A DNA stretch of 64,000 nt from Thunnus maccoyii (taxonomy: Eukaryota; Chordata; Actinopteri; Scombriformes; Scombridae), in contig NC_056535.1 of assembly GCF_910596095.1 (NCBI RefSeq), positions 20,352,505 through 20,416,504 on the forward strand, written 5' to 3'. Of this stretch, positions 46,060 to 56,700 are shown piece after piece. A program made the translations under genes and the position numbers. Positions within the stretch are counted from its first letter, which is position 1. The number at the start of each line of letters is the position of its first letter. The notes under the pieces are model-generated. The model was not told where the DNA came from. It ran no database searches and was given only the letters and a program-made list of their open reading frames with translations.

Positions 46060-46375
46060 TTTCCCAAATAGTCGATTAATCAATCGGTCAATCGCCAGCT
46101 ACTTTGATAATTAATCATTTTGAGTCATTTTTAAGAAAAAAATGCTAAAATTTTCTGGTTCTAGCTTCTTAAATGTGAATATTTTCTGGTTTGTTTAGTC
46201 GTCTATGACAGTAAACAAATATCTTTGGGTTGTGGACTGTTGGTGAGGACAAAACAAGACATTAGAGGACGTCATCTTGAGCTTTGAGACACAGTAATCA
46301 ATATTTTTCACCATTTTCCTGACATTTTAAAGACTAATCGATTAATCAAGAAAATAATAACCATTATTTGCATAA
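46060..46375 (-). mobile_element. hAT-like MITE (GGGCTGCAACTAAC family)
   Basis: The reverse complement carries TTGATTAATCGATTAGTC, GATGACGTCCTCTAATGTCT, TGTTTTGTCCTCACCAACAG, CTTAAAAATGACTCAAAATG and, at the far end, CGATTAATCGACTAT-like sequence. This is close to the full-length family order. Confidence 0.75.
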
Positions 46376-47068
46376 TTTTGAGTAACTGAAATATGTTTTA
46401 TACATATACATATGAGTCCCAACCTACATGTTAATGATCATATTGCTGTAAAATATTACTGATGTCTCATCTGAAATATACTGACTGCAGTGAGTGTTTG
46501 GAAACATATTCATTTAATGACATCCTGCAGGGAGTATGCATTTAAAGAAGAAAAAAAACAAAAAAACAGTACACGGTGGCCATAAAAGCTCCACATCTGG
46601 TTCACACCTGGTCAGCAACAATGCTGAAGTTGTGCTGTGGTGTTTATTAAATGCTCCATTTAGACTGGAGGTGCTGGAAAAATGTTCTTCATACCACCAC
46701 ACTGTGGTATGTAGCACTAACTTTACCTCTCGCATTGGGCCGGATGGAAACATATTCATACTGATTAGACCATATTCTGGCTCAGCAAGACGCCAGGCAG
46801 TGTTTTCCACTCTTTAACTACTTTCTGCAATCATATCCATATGCAGCAGTCATCTGTCTCTGTAATCTACTGTAGGAGCTTTAATGTTTGATGAGTTGTG
46901 TGTCCTAAGATGCCCTCCTGCATACAGCATCACTGTGGTGCTGAGCTGTTATGTAACATTATAAGATGATGAAGCTTGCTTAAATTAAAACATTAAAAAT
47001 AGTTCTAGCTCATTGTGATATTTAGTGAAACAGTATCTAATTGTGTATTAGCATAGTGTGATAATATA

Positions 47069-47335
47069 CAGTAGGGCTGCAACTAACAATTGTTTACATT
47101 ATAGATTAATCTGCCAATTATTTCCTTGATTAACTGATTGTTTGGTTTTTAAAATGTCAGAAAACGTCCATCACAATTTTCTAAAGCCCTACGTGGTTGT
47201 TTTGTCAAACCAACAGTCCACAAAAACAAAGATATTCAGTTACATAAGACAAAGAAAAGCAGAATATCCCTTTTGCTTTAAAAATCAATGCAATTAATCA
47301 ATTATTGAAATAAATCACTATAATTTCAGCTGTTA
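47069..47335 (+). mobile_element. hAT-like MITE with intact 5' end
   Basis: It begins CAGTAGGGCTGCAACTAACA and continues with TAGATTAATCTGCCAATTAT, AAAATGTCAGAAAACGTCC and CAACAGTCCACAAAAACAAA, then GATATTCAGTTACATAAGAC. The 3' terminus is decayed. Confidence 0.8.
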
Positions 47336-47660
47336 TATTCTAAGAAGTCATGATCATATGAATTAAATGGTAATGAGTGACAATTATCTCAAAATCCACA
47401 ATGCCATAAAAAATAAACCCAACATCCATCAATACAAAGAGGATGAGAAAATGCTAAGTGATCAAACATTATGTGGAAGATGTTATTATACCACAGCTAA
47501 GCTCAAGACAAACTGTTTAAGCAGCAACTTTTTATGATTGAATCTGAATCCTGGATTCCTCCTGTATATAGTTCACATTAAGACTGGGCAGTATGTCAGT
47601 ATTACAGTATCATTTATCATCTCTCATAGTTAGCATATTATGGAACTTAAATATCATAAA

Positions 47661-48587
47661 TACAGTTGTGGTCAAACGTTCACACAAACTTGTCAGGACA
47701 CTTGTGAGTGACGGAATGATTGAGAAATGTACGTTTGTTACAAAACAAAAAAGGTTTGCTTTTATTTTATTCTATTTTTTGTGGGTCTTCTGAAAATATG
47801 ACAAAATGGGTCAAATGATGGGTCAAAAATATACATACAGTAACTTAAAGTACTATTTTTTTATTCTATGCAATACTCATTATTATGTCTGGTTTTATTT
47901 GTTTGTAATTATCTGTTTGTGAAGCTTGTTGGTCGACATTTGTTGTTTTTAAATGTGTTCTGTAAATAATTTGACTTGACTATTTACTTGACTACTTTAA
48001 ATTTGATCTCTGCATCTGTATAAGTAGAGCGTGTTTGACTTCATGCATTACTGACACAGAAACATCGCAATGGGAAAGTCCAAAGAGCTCAGTGCAGATC
48101 TGCATAATAGATTAAAAGAAGTCAGGAATGTCATTTGGGACCTTCTCAAAGCAACTTCAGCTCTCAAGATCATCAGCGCAAGTACAAGTACTGGGACAAA
48201 TACTGTACTGTACAAATGGGAACAGTGGTCTCTTTCACAAGGTCACCCTCTTGCTGAGAGACCACTGGTCAGGTCCGGTATGGTCAGATGTAATCCAAGA
48301 ATCACCAAAAACAGGTCTTCCGTGATGCAGAGACATCTGGGACACATGCGTCAACATTGTCATGATGTGAGAGGCTACTGGGCAAGAAAGACGCTCTTCT
48401 ACACAATTGACACTTTAAAGTTCAACTCAAATTTATTTTCTGATCACACGTACAAACAAAAAGCCTTCTGGAGGAGGGTTTTGTGGTCTGATGACACAAA
48501 GATGGAATTATTTGGCCACAATGAGAAAGATTTTTTGAAGGAGAAAAGACATTTAACCCTAAGAACACTGCACCTTTATTTTCAGTA
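47661..48587 (+). mobile_element. Tc1/mariner-like transposon, inactive, with a nested LINE-tail insertion
   Basis: The 5' end TACAGTTGTGGTCAAACGTT and internal GTCAAAAATATACATACAGT fit fish Tc1-like elements. The leader TGCATTACTGACACAGAAAC just precedes the transposase start MGKSKELS. The ORF (48070-48588) keeps WSDDTKMELFGHNEKD near the second catalytic Asp region, but the first half of the protein is scrambled and the end is lost. A LINE-type tail (about 47860-47990, ending TTGACTTGAC) interrupts the 5' leader. No right TIR is seen. Confidence 0.82.
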
Positions 48588-48912
48588 GAGCCACAACTAA
48601 TTATTATTTCCATCATCAATATATTGGTTAATCGTTTGTTCTATAAAACACCTGAAAACGGTGAAAAATGTCCGTCAAAGTTTCCTAAAATCCGGGCAGC
48701 ATCTTCAAATTGCCTGATTAGTTAGACCAACAGCCCCAAACCCAAACAATCAATTTACTGTCACGAATTACTAAGCAAATCCTCATAAATGACTGGCTGG
48801 AGCTACGGGATTTTTGTCATTTTCGCTTTAAAAATGACTGAAATAATAAACAAATTATAAAAATAGTGCAATAGTCTAATTGATTAATCAACTAATGGTT
48901 ACAGCTATGGTT
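48588..48912 (+). mobile_element. hAT-like MITE (GGGCTGCAACTAAC family)
   Basis: AGAGCCACAACTAATTATTA starts it directly after the Tc1 ORF. GGTTAATCGTTTGTTCTATA, GGTGAAAAATGTCCGTCAAA and the end TTGATTAATCAACTAATGGT follow. It probably truncated the Tc1 element. Confidence 0.75.
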
Positions 48913-49744
48913 GCCAGTCACCTCTTTTTCTGGCAGGACAGACCCACTCAGAGTAATATGTAAATACACACAAATATCTGAAGCGACATGGATGATAAAT
49001 CACTAAATGTTTGCTTATGACAGAACGTTAGATTGAAACATGCTGTTGAAACAAAATATGAACTTCTGGAAAAAAATCTTCAAATATACCACAAACAATT
49101 ATAGTACTTTATCAAAGTTTGTCACTAGGCCCAGAGCACCTGAACATCTACGTTATAACTATAATTAAATTGACTCTGTAAGCTCACAATATCATTCAGA
49201 AATTCCATAATTTGGGGACTACTTATTAGAAATGCATCTATAAAGTGACCCATAAGTTTATCCAGTTTATTCAAGTAAGTAAATCACTTGATTTGAATCA
49301 CTTGATATTCTCAGGGTAGGATAGACACACATGAACCGTGTTGACACATGAACTGATGTAATATTCATGTATAAATTTAATGACAAAGTATATCAAGCAT
49401 GTCTGCCACATGCATAAATACCAGAACGTTAGTCCAACCCTTCGCACAGAGCGCGCCCTGCAATTTGTCTTCTTCAGAAAGATGGTAATAGAGGGGTCCT
49501 GCAGGCTCTGTGCTTGTGATTCAAAGCGGCTGGGACTGGTAACGGTGAGAGAAATGACTGATACTCTGGTATGTTATGATTTGGTCTCTTGGAATATGTT
49601 GTCCTTACAGTATCGCCCAGTAACTCAGTGTATTTACTTGTGAATGTGACGCATGTGTTTCCTTCCTTTCCTGAACACAGTTAACCTGCTTTCCGGCAGT
49701 TCAACTTTTTATTACTCGGCGACTCTGACACTGAAATGATGACA

Positions 49745-49975
49745 CACTGTCTGTATTACAAAGGATGTGACAATTTGTTGTTTTTCTTTGTCATATATGG
49801 CAGTAGACTGAATATCTTTTGGTTTTCGACTGTTGCTCAGACAAAACAAGACATTTGAATAAATCTTAAATCCTATTGGACATTTTTCACAATATTAACC
49901 GACTAATTAAGAAAATAGAAAGTAGTCAGCAGATTAACCAGTAATAAATAGTAATCATTAACTGTAGCCCAAATA
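49745..49975 (-). mobile_element. hAT-like MITE fragment
   Basis: GAATATCTTTTGGTTTTCGA, GACAAAACAAGACATTTGAA, CGACTAATTAAGAAAATAGA and the end AATCATTAACTGTAGCCC show the same family in reverse orientation. Confidence 0.65.
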
Positions 49976-51021
49976 GGCATGCATCGATTTGACACACTTG
50001 AGCAGTATTGACACCAATACTGCTCATATTAAGTGTACTGAATATTGACTATGACATAACTTTTTTTTAACATGACTCATTATTACAGTTTCTTTGTCAA
50101 TGGCGTTATAAAACTCAGTGTTTCTGCTGTCAGTTACAATCATGCAGCCACACCAACTGCAGAATCAGTTTCCCCTGGACTTTTGTTACCTTTACATAAT
50201 AATGATCCCAGTCATTTCCAGACAGTGAAATATAAAGATTTTAAATTAGGGAATAGGAGAGTCCTGGTATCGGGCAGGTACTGACCGATCCCCCCAGTTG
50301 AGATACTGGAATCAGTATGAGGAGAAAAATAAGTTGGATCAATGTTTATAAAACTCTGTAAAACTGAAAGGACATCAAGTTGTGCTGCCATTTTGGAGAC
50401 TGTTTTCTTCTCCACTTATTTAGATACAACATACATATATGTAATGCAGCTGACTGACTTACAGTGTCACCTGTTGCAGAGCCACATGCATTGTGATCAT
50501 TATCGATATGGTGAAGGTATAGCAGTGAGTTAACCTGTGATTCTGTCAGGATAAAGCATAACATGAGACCTTCAGTGTCACTTCTAATGGCTCCTTAACT
50601 TCAATGCTGAACTGTCCTGCATGCTGCAGGCCTGCTGGTCAGTGTGCATGGGTGTGTCCTGTTCAACATCAGCATTAAAAAGCAGCTTTTCTTGTAATGC
50701 ACATGGGCCTACTTGCGGTTTCTATTAGGCTACAATATGGGTACATTAACAGCTCAACCAGTGAGACATTACTGGCGCAGTAAAGGGGGAAATTAGTGCG
50801 GGTGGCTCCGTCCTTCAGCCAGTTTACTGGCAGCGCATTCATTGTTTGTGGAGTGGGAAGATACCTCAGAGGGAGGAGACCTGTCCCTTCACAGGTGGAT
50901 AAACTCAACCTGACTAATTTAACACCTCATAAACAACTCAAAGAGAAAATAAATTTATTAGCTCTGGTTAAACTGATAATCATGATCGAAAGTGGTGAAG
51001 GTGATCTAGAAGAGGCCTTAC

Positions 51022-51160
51022 CTTTTCGCCGCTCAGTGCGCAAGGACTTCCCTCTTCATGGGTGAGTTACCTGAATCACGCAGGTGTTTTCAGGAAGATC
51101 ACAGACGCGGAGGAAGAGGAAGAAAACATAGACGCAACACCTGACGCCCCGTTCACCTGA
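51022..51160 (-). other. tmem51: Candidate 5' non-coding exon of tmem51
   Basis: A strong minus-strand donor follows GGCGAAAAG (GTAAGG at 51021). The upstream sequence is relatively CpG-containing (GCGGAGG, ACGCCCC). It would supply the 5' UTR that the acceptor at 44607 requires. It is placed by splice motif and position only; the left boundary of the exon is unknown. Confidence 0.3.
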
Positions 51161-53603
51161 GATATTTTAAAAAGTGTATTTCTTCCTATAGTGATCACAG
51201 CTACAGATAGCAATATAATTAATGGGAACTTTGTCTAAACTCCAGCCGGACTGAAAACCGTCCTCCTGGTTGTAAAGTGCGTCTGCGACCTGTCTTCCTC
51301 TTGGTCCTAGTGCCGCTCATGTTAGCTTCCTCTGGGCACAACAGGGACATCCGGCCAAAGATCTGATAACTGAAACCGATAATGAATAATATCACTATAT
51401 ACAATAATATGCTGGATAATAAAATCCTCCATTTAATTTTAGTTTCATCTTAAGTTATACAAAACCTTTCTGATAGCAATTATTATAATTATTATTTATA
51501 TTAGTATCATTCTTATTATTATTTTTATTATTATATTATTTTCAAACGGTCCTTTATTGTACAAGAAGAAAACCAGCTGTTGTAACATATTGTGGTCCAA
51601 AGTATGTAGTGAAGTGAGGGAGGTGATTTTAAGAGGACTCACTCTGTGATTAATTGGATCAATGAAAATTAGTAGCCTAACATGATTTTAGTGCTACTTG
51701 CAGAGATTTATCTGTTTGTTTTTGACAACAGAAGAAGTGGTGGCCTAAAAGTTCGAGTAGCAGAAAGTTATCCGATTGATGCCTTGACCAGCTGAATAAA
51801 TCTGGGTGGGGGAACGTGAAAGAGCAAGGCTTATCCCTCTCTCTCTCTCTCTCTTTCACCCCACCTTCTAAAGTGAAGCTGCTCAGTGGCCAGTGGACCC
51901 CACTGTGGTTGTATGGGGTACCTTTAAGTGTGAATGTGTGCAACTTTGTGAGTGTGAACAGAGAGTCTTTCAAAAAGTGAAAATTCTCTGATGAAAAAAG
52001 GTAAAAAAGGAAGAAAAAAAATCATTTGAACTCAGGGTCATAAAATGCAAACAGGAATTATGATTATTGAATTCAAACATTCATCATATCAAAGTAGAGT
52101 CTATTTCTGAAATATCACAAAACTATAGTACACCACTCTACAGGAGAAACATACAAATTTATCCAAAATCAATGCAGGAAAACATAAACCTATGAGTCTT
52201 CTATGATTAGCTTGTTAACACCGACTTGACTGCATTTGTCTTGAAAAATAACAACAGACTTTCATATGTGCAACAGTTGACAATAATTTCACCTTTAATG
52301 TTGCTACATGAAACGCTATGACAGCTTAGCGCAGAGGGACAGTTAATATTAACACAGATGTTAAAAGCAAACAGTCCTTCCCTTGTTTCTGTCTCTATAC
52401 AGGTTTGAACTGGTCCAACCTTCCCGCTGAAACGGTTTTGCTCTGGTGACTGGAGACGCCCACAAAGCAGCAGACAAACCTGTTTTTCTCATTCCTTAGA
52501 TTGACTTCAGGCTTTCAGCTGCACACAACGAGGGTGGTGACATTTCATGTGTGTGTTTTCATGCTCAGGAACAGCAAACATTGTACAACTGTGTGTTATA
52601 AAACATGATCAAACTGTACAAAATATACTGGTACATTCTGTCCATTGGTTTGCATTTTTTTTTGTCAATTTGCTTATACAGTATAAACATAAACTGAAGA
52701 CAATTTGCTTAAATCTTACACATTATCACTCTAAAAAAACCAACATTCAACCATATCGTTCTTTTAGTAACTCTCTTTTTTTTTATCAACACTTGCATGT
52801 GATAGCATGAATGTGCAGTTTCATAAAATCTGTGCCTCTTTAATATATTGGTGACAGCAAATTCAGCTCCTCCACATGTCAGAATTTCATTTTTTACTGT
52901 TTTTTTTAAACTAAGGTCCACTATTTCTCAGAGTAATAAGAAATAATAATAATTGAAATGAAAAACTTGAATGGACCCTGCAGAGGGCTTAGAGGAGGTT
53001 GTGGGACTGATTTGAGCCAGAAACTCTGAACAGTCTCTTGCTGCTGACGTGACATAGTTCAGATCTCCTCAGAAGAGTAACAAAGGATATGTATCTTTCT
53101 ATACCTCAAGCATAATTCTTATATATGCAAAAAACAAAATAATGATGTGACTGTGCTGTGAGACCTATTTCATATAAGGCATCAATCGAGAACACTCAGT
53201 TATTTCTGTAGGTTATGTTTCACCCTTCTTATCTTTGATATCAGTCTTTTCTATAATGTATAAAACTCATAATATAAAACAAATTTGGAAATTAAATTGA
53301 AAAAAAAAACAATAGAACTTTGCATTCACAAAATCATCATCATTATATTTACAACAGCTCTATCAGGTTAAAAGTTATTTTTGTTTCTGTTCAGAGGATG
53401 TGTTGTTCTATTATACTGTATGTTGGCCAAAATAGCTATTTTTTGTTAAATTAAGTTGTAGAATCCTTTAAGACAACTTATCAACTTTCCTATACTCCAG
53501 ATATGCTGAGCAGTGTAGGTCTTTTTCAGTAGTAAACAACTATGATACAATATCAATGTAAACAATAGTAACAATGTGAGCAGTCTTGATGGCTGAGAGT
53601 GGT
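51160..53603. other. Intergenic region and presumed kazn 3' UTR
   Basis: There is no recognisable gene. A short (CT)n tract lies at 51834-51854. The AT-rich part next to 53603 is likely the kazn long-isoform 3' UTR, whose end I cannot place. Confidence 0.5.
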
Positions 53604-53765
53604 TCAGACGTTGGTGATCTCCACACTCTTGTAGGTGTGCATTGGGCTGCCTTTGGCCCGGGGCACAGCCTGAACTCTGGCCTCTCTGGGCAGAGAGCCG
53701 CAGCTGCCGTGGAAGCCGTGACTTCGCTCCACCGAGTGGCTGTTTGCACGTAACCTCAGCGGACT
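53604..53765 (-). CDS. kazn: kazn exon L (C-terminus of long isoform)
   Basis: This exon is 162 nt including TGA (acceptor TTTTTCCAG). It encodes NSHSVERSHGFHGSCGSLPR and GSPMHTYKSVEITNV. The last four residues, ITNV, fit a class I PDZ ligand (T at -2, V at 0). Confidence 0.88.
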   Translation of the reverse strand, partial: SPLRLRANSHSVERSHGFHGSCGSLPREARVQAVPRAKGSPMHTYKSVEITNV

Positions 53766-56700
53766 CTGGAAAAATGCAAAGGCATAACACAAAATATGCA
53801 GTTTCATGCAAGACTCTGAACCCAAATACACCTTCCATCAAATATTATCTGCTGACATTAAAGTAAAACCAATAAAAGCTACTAACAACAGTATAACTTA
53901 CTAGTTGAACAAACTTTGATTTGTATTTTCTTCCAAAAATAAATAAAAAGTCATTTGAATCTTGAAGTCACGATGAAGTGTCTGGCTGAGACCTTTTCAA
54001 CATGCACCTATTTTACAAGACTTTGTATCTTTCATTTTTATATCCAAATCCTTTCACAACCCAGAAAATTGTGACATCATGCTGCATAAAAGATGTTTTA
54101 AACAATGTGACCCCTCTAAGCTCTTCACCAAATCAAACTTCCTCTCCCAAACTGACATTCCAGCACCCCTCATGTGTCATGTCCTGCCCAAACATCCCAT
54201 TTCCACTGGAAAGGCGTCATTTTAAGGAGGAAACATGCTCTCAAAATGATATTTCACTATGTTAATTTATGGTCATATGCTGAAAACACAATGACTGTCA
54301 GAGCTTCACAGCTGCTGATTCAGTGTGTTGTAAAATAGTAGTCGAGTAGTTGTCATTGATGTATGAAAAAGGACCTGGGGGTATTATGCAGCCGTCATTT
54401 TGCAGTGTTGCACAACTTTGCATCCATTGTGTCTGTATTTACATATGTGAAATATATTTTTTAAATTGACACTGACTGATGAAAACATTGCACCACTACA
54501 AAGCTGAATAATGATATACAGTATATCTAATTATATGTAAACAATATTTTAGAAATGAACTACAGTAAATCTAGTGACATTGATTAAAAACTTGTCACAG
54601 CACTGAATAGTGGTTTTAACAGTTGACTTTGTGTAAATATATTTTGCGACATTTTCAGCGGTTCTCTTACTATTATTACATAAATCACTTAATATGATAT
54701 AGTCCAATCTTATGATAGTGAAATGACATACCTTGCCTGATCTTCTCATAGACACCCTCTCTTCAGCAAAGCGTTTAACAGCCACAGGCGAAGAGGAACT
54801 GACAACCTCAAGGCTCTGCTCTGCATTGCTGTGAAGGTATTAAAAGACATTAATTTATTTTTTTATGTGGACAATATGATGATTTTTTCATGAGATTTGA
54901 AATAACTAGAGAAGATTCATTTTTAAAAGCACAGAACAAAATCATGTAATTAAGAGCCAAAAGGTTGGTGTGTAACTACTGCAGGATTGAGGAGACTTTA
55001 ATCTACCTGTGAGGCACAGCGAGTGATTTCATCTCTTCATAAAGGTGCCGATGCAGCATGTGTTTGTTGCTGGGGATCCCCAAGGCTTTGGCCATGGCAT
55101 CTGTGTCAAAGGACGGGTCCAGAGCCATCACAGCACCGTGAATCCCTTTACCCTGAAGATTGTCTGCAAACTCCTGCACAGAACAACACAGAGACAGAAC
55201 ATGTACCTTTGTTAGCAGTGCAGCTGAGAAAAATCACTTCCGATTTTATCTTTATTAGTCCTCAAAAGTCTTTGAGGTACAGAGGTCAAATTAATCAGGA
55301 AATAAAAGTATACTCTGGTAAAAAAAAAAAAAAAAAAAATTAAACAAATTGCTGCTTAATTCTGGAGCAAAAGTAGTGTTTTTGTATGGACTAAACTCTG
55401 GCAAAGTATTGTTCATATAAGCACTCATAAGGCTGATTTGTTCTATGTTTTTTTTAACCTCTAGTTGTGTAAAAGTGTTTTTCTTCTGTATTTCTTTCAG
55501 CGGTGGTGAGGCACCAAAGCAACAAAGCTTTCACTATGTCTGAGGGAGTCCCAGACCAGTAATATGTGGTATCTGTTTCCAGTCTGCCTTAGAAAACTCC
55601 AGAGCAAAGGGAATACCATCACTGACCTCCCACCCACCTTGAGATCTATGTCTCTAATCCACTTCATTACTCTGTGACATGTCCAAACAATGGGGTCCCG
55701 GTCTTGGTGCTCGCATTTTGCCCGCCGTGCCTGCAGGGCCTGTGAAAACACAAACACACAGATAACCACGGAAGCACTAATGTTGCGGCGGGGGCCAAGA
55801 AAAACACAGAGAGAGGTCAGGGAAGGATAAGGGTCTTCTGAGATAATGCAGCACCATGAGCTTCTGTGTGCCTCAAGCTATGGTGGTAAAAATGGAAATC
55901 ACATGCGGTCCTGTCAGTGTAGCTAAAGTAGAAAAGTTCACACGATAATTGACTGCTGGAAAAAAAAAGCTACTCAAAACCTTTTCATCTGATCCACAAA
56001 CTGACCTCCTTATCAAAGCTGAGCATCTGTAGGAGCTGGATTGCCAGAAGTAGACTGGTCTGGTGAAACTGGTCACTGATGTTGAGGAATCTCTCCAGGT
56101 CTCTGCGGCTGAGAGAGTTCAGCACCCGTCCGTCCACTAAGTGAGTCTGGAAAGTTTGGGAGTATTGAGGCAGCCCCACATCACTCAGCCATGTTGTTGC
56201 AACCCAGTGATGCTCCATCTCAGATGCTTTTGATAGTCTATGGGACGAATACATACCTCTGATCAGTAATATTAACTTTTTATCAAACAATTTACAGTTT
56301 CTTCAGTGTTTTGTTTGGTGCTGCTCACCCTTGGTCCCCTTCAGCTTTCCTGTAATCCTCGATGGCCAGTCTTAGTTTCCTGCGATGAATTGGGTTACTG
56401 ATACCCAGACCCAGCTCTAAATCCTCATCTGTGAGGACAAGCAGCACCTAAACAGCAGAAATCAGGTGTTTTATCAAACAGGAGCAGCACCTGAACATCC
56501 CCATCTGTTCTCAAGCAAAAGGCAAACAAACCAAAAGAACCATGTGTACAAAAAAGTGTACCTTGCCACTTTTGACGTTTTCAGAGCAGGCACGGATGTA
56601 CATGGGCATTCCCATGACAACCTCCAGCCAGGCCTGGACTGCACCTGCCCTCCACAGTGACATGCATGCGTTTCGAGTGAGCTCCGCCTGCTGGAGGCGG

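Larger units (their letters stand above)
44607..51021 (-). other. Upstream part of tmem51 (probable 5' intron) rich in transposon remnants
   Basis: No coding exon is recognised. From 46.0 to 50.0 kb it is packed with four hAT-like MITE copies and a Tc1-like element. It is an intron only if the first tmem51 exon lies near 51.0 kb. Confidence 0.45.

Noticed and set aside
48070-48588. Active Tc1 transposase gene
   Set aside because: The N-terminal half is scrambled, the C-terminus is missing and no right inverted repeat is visible.
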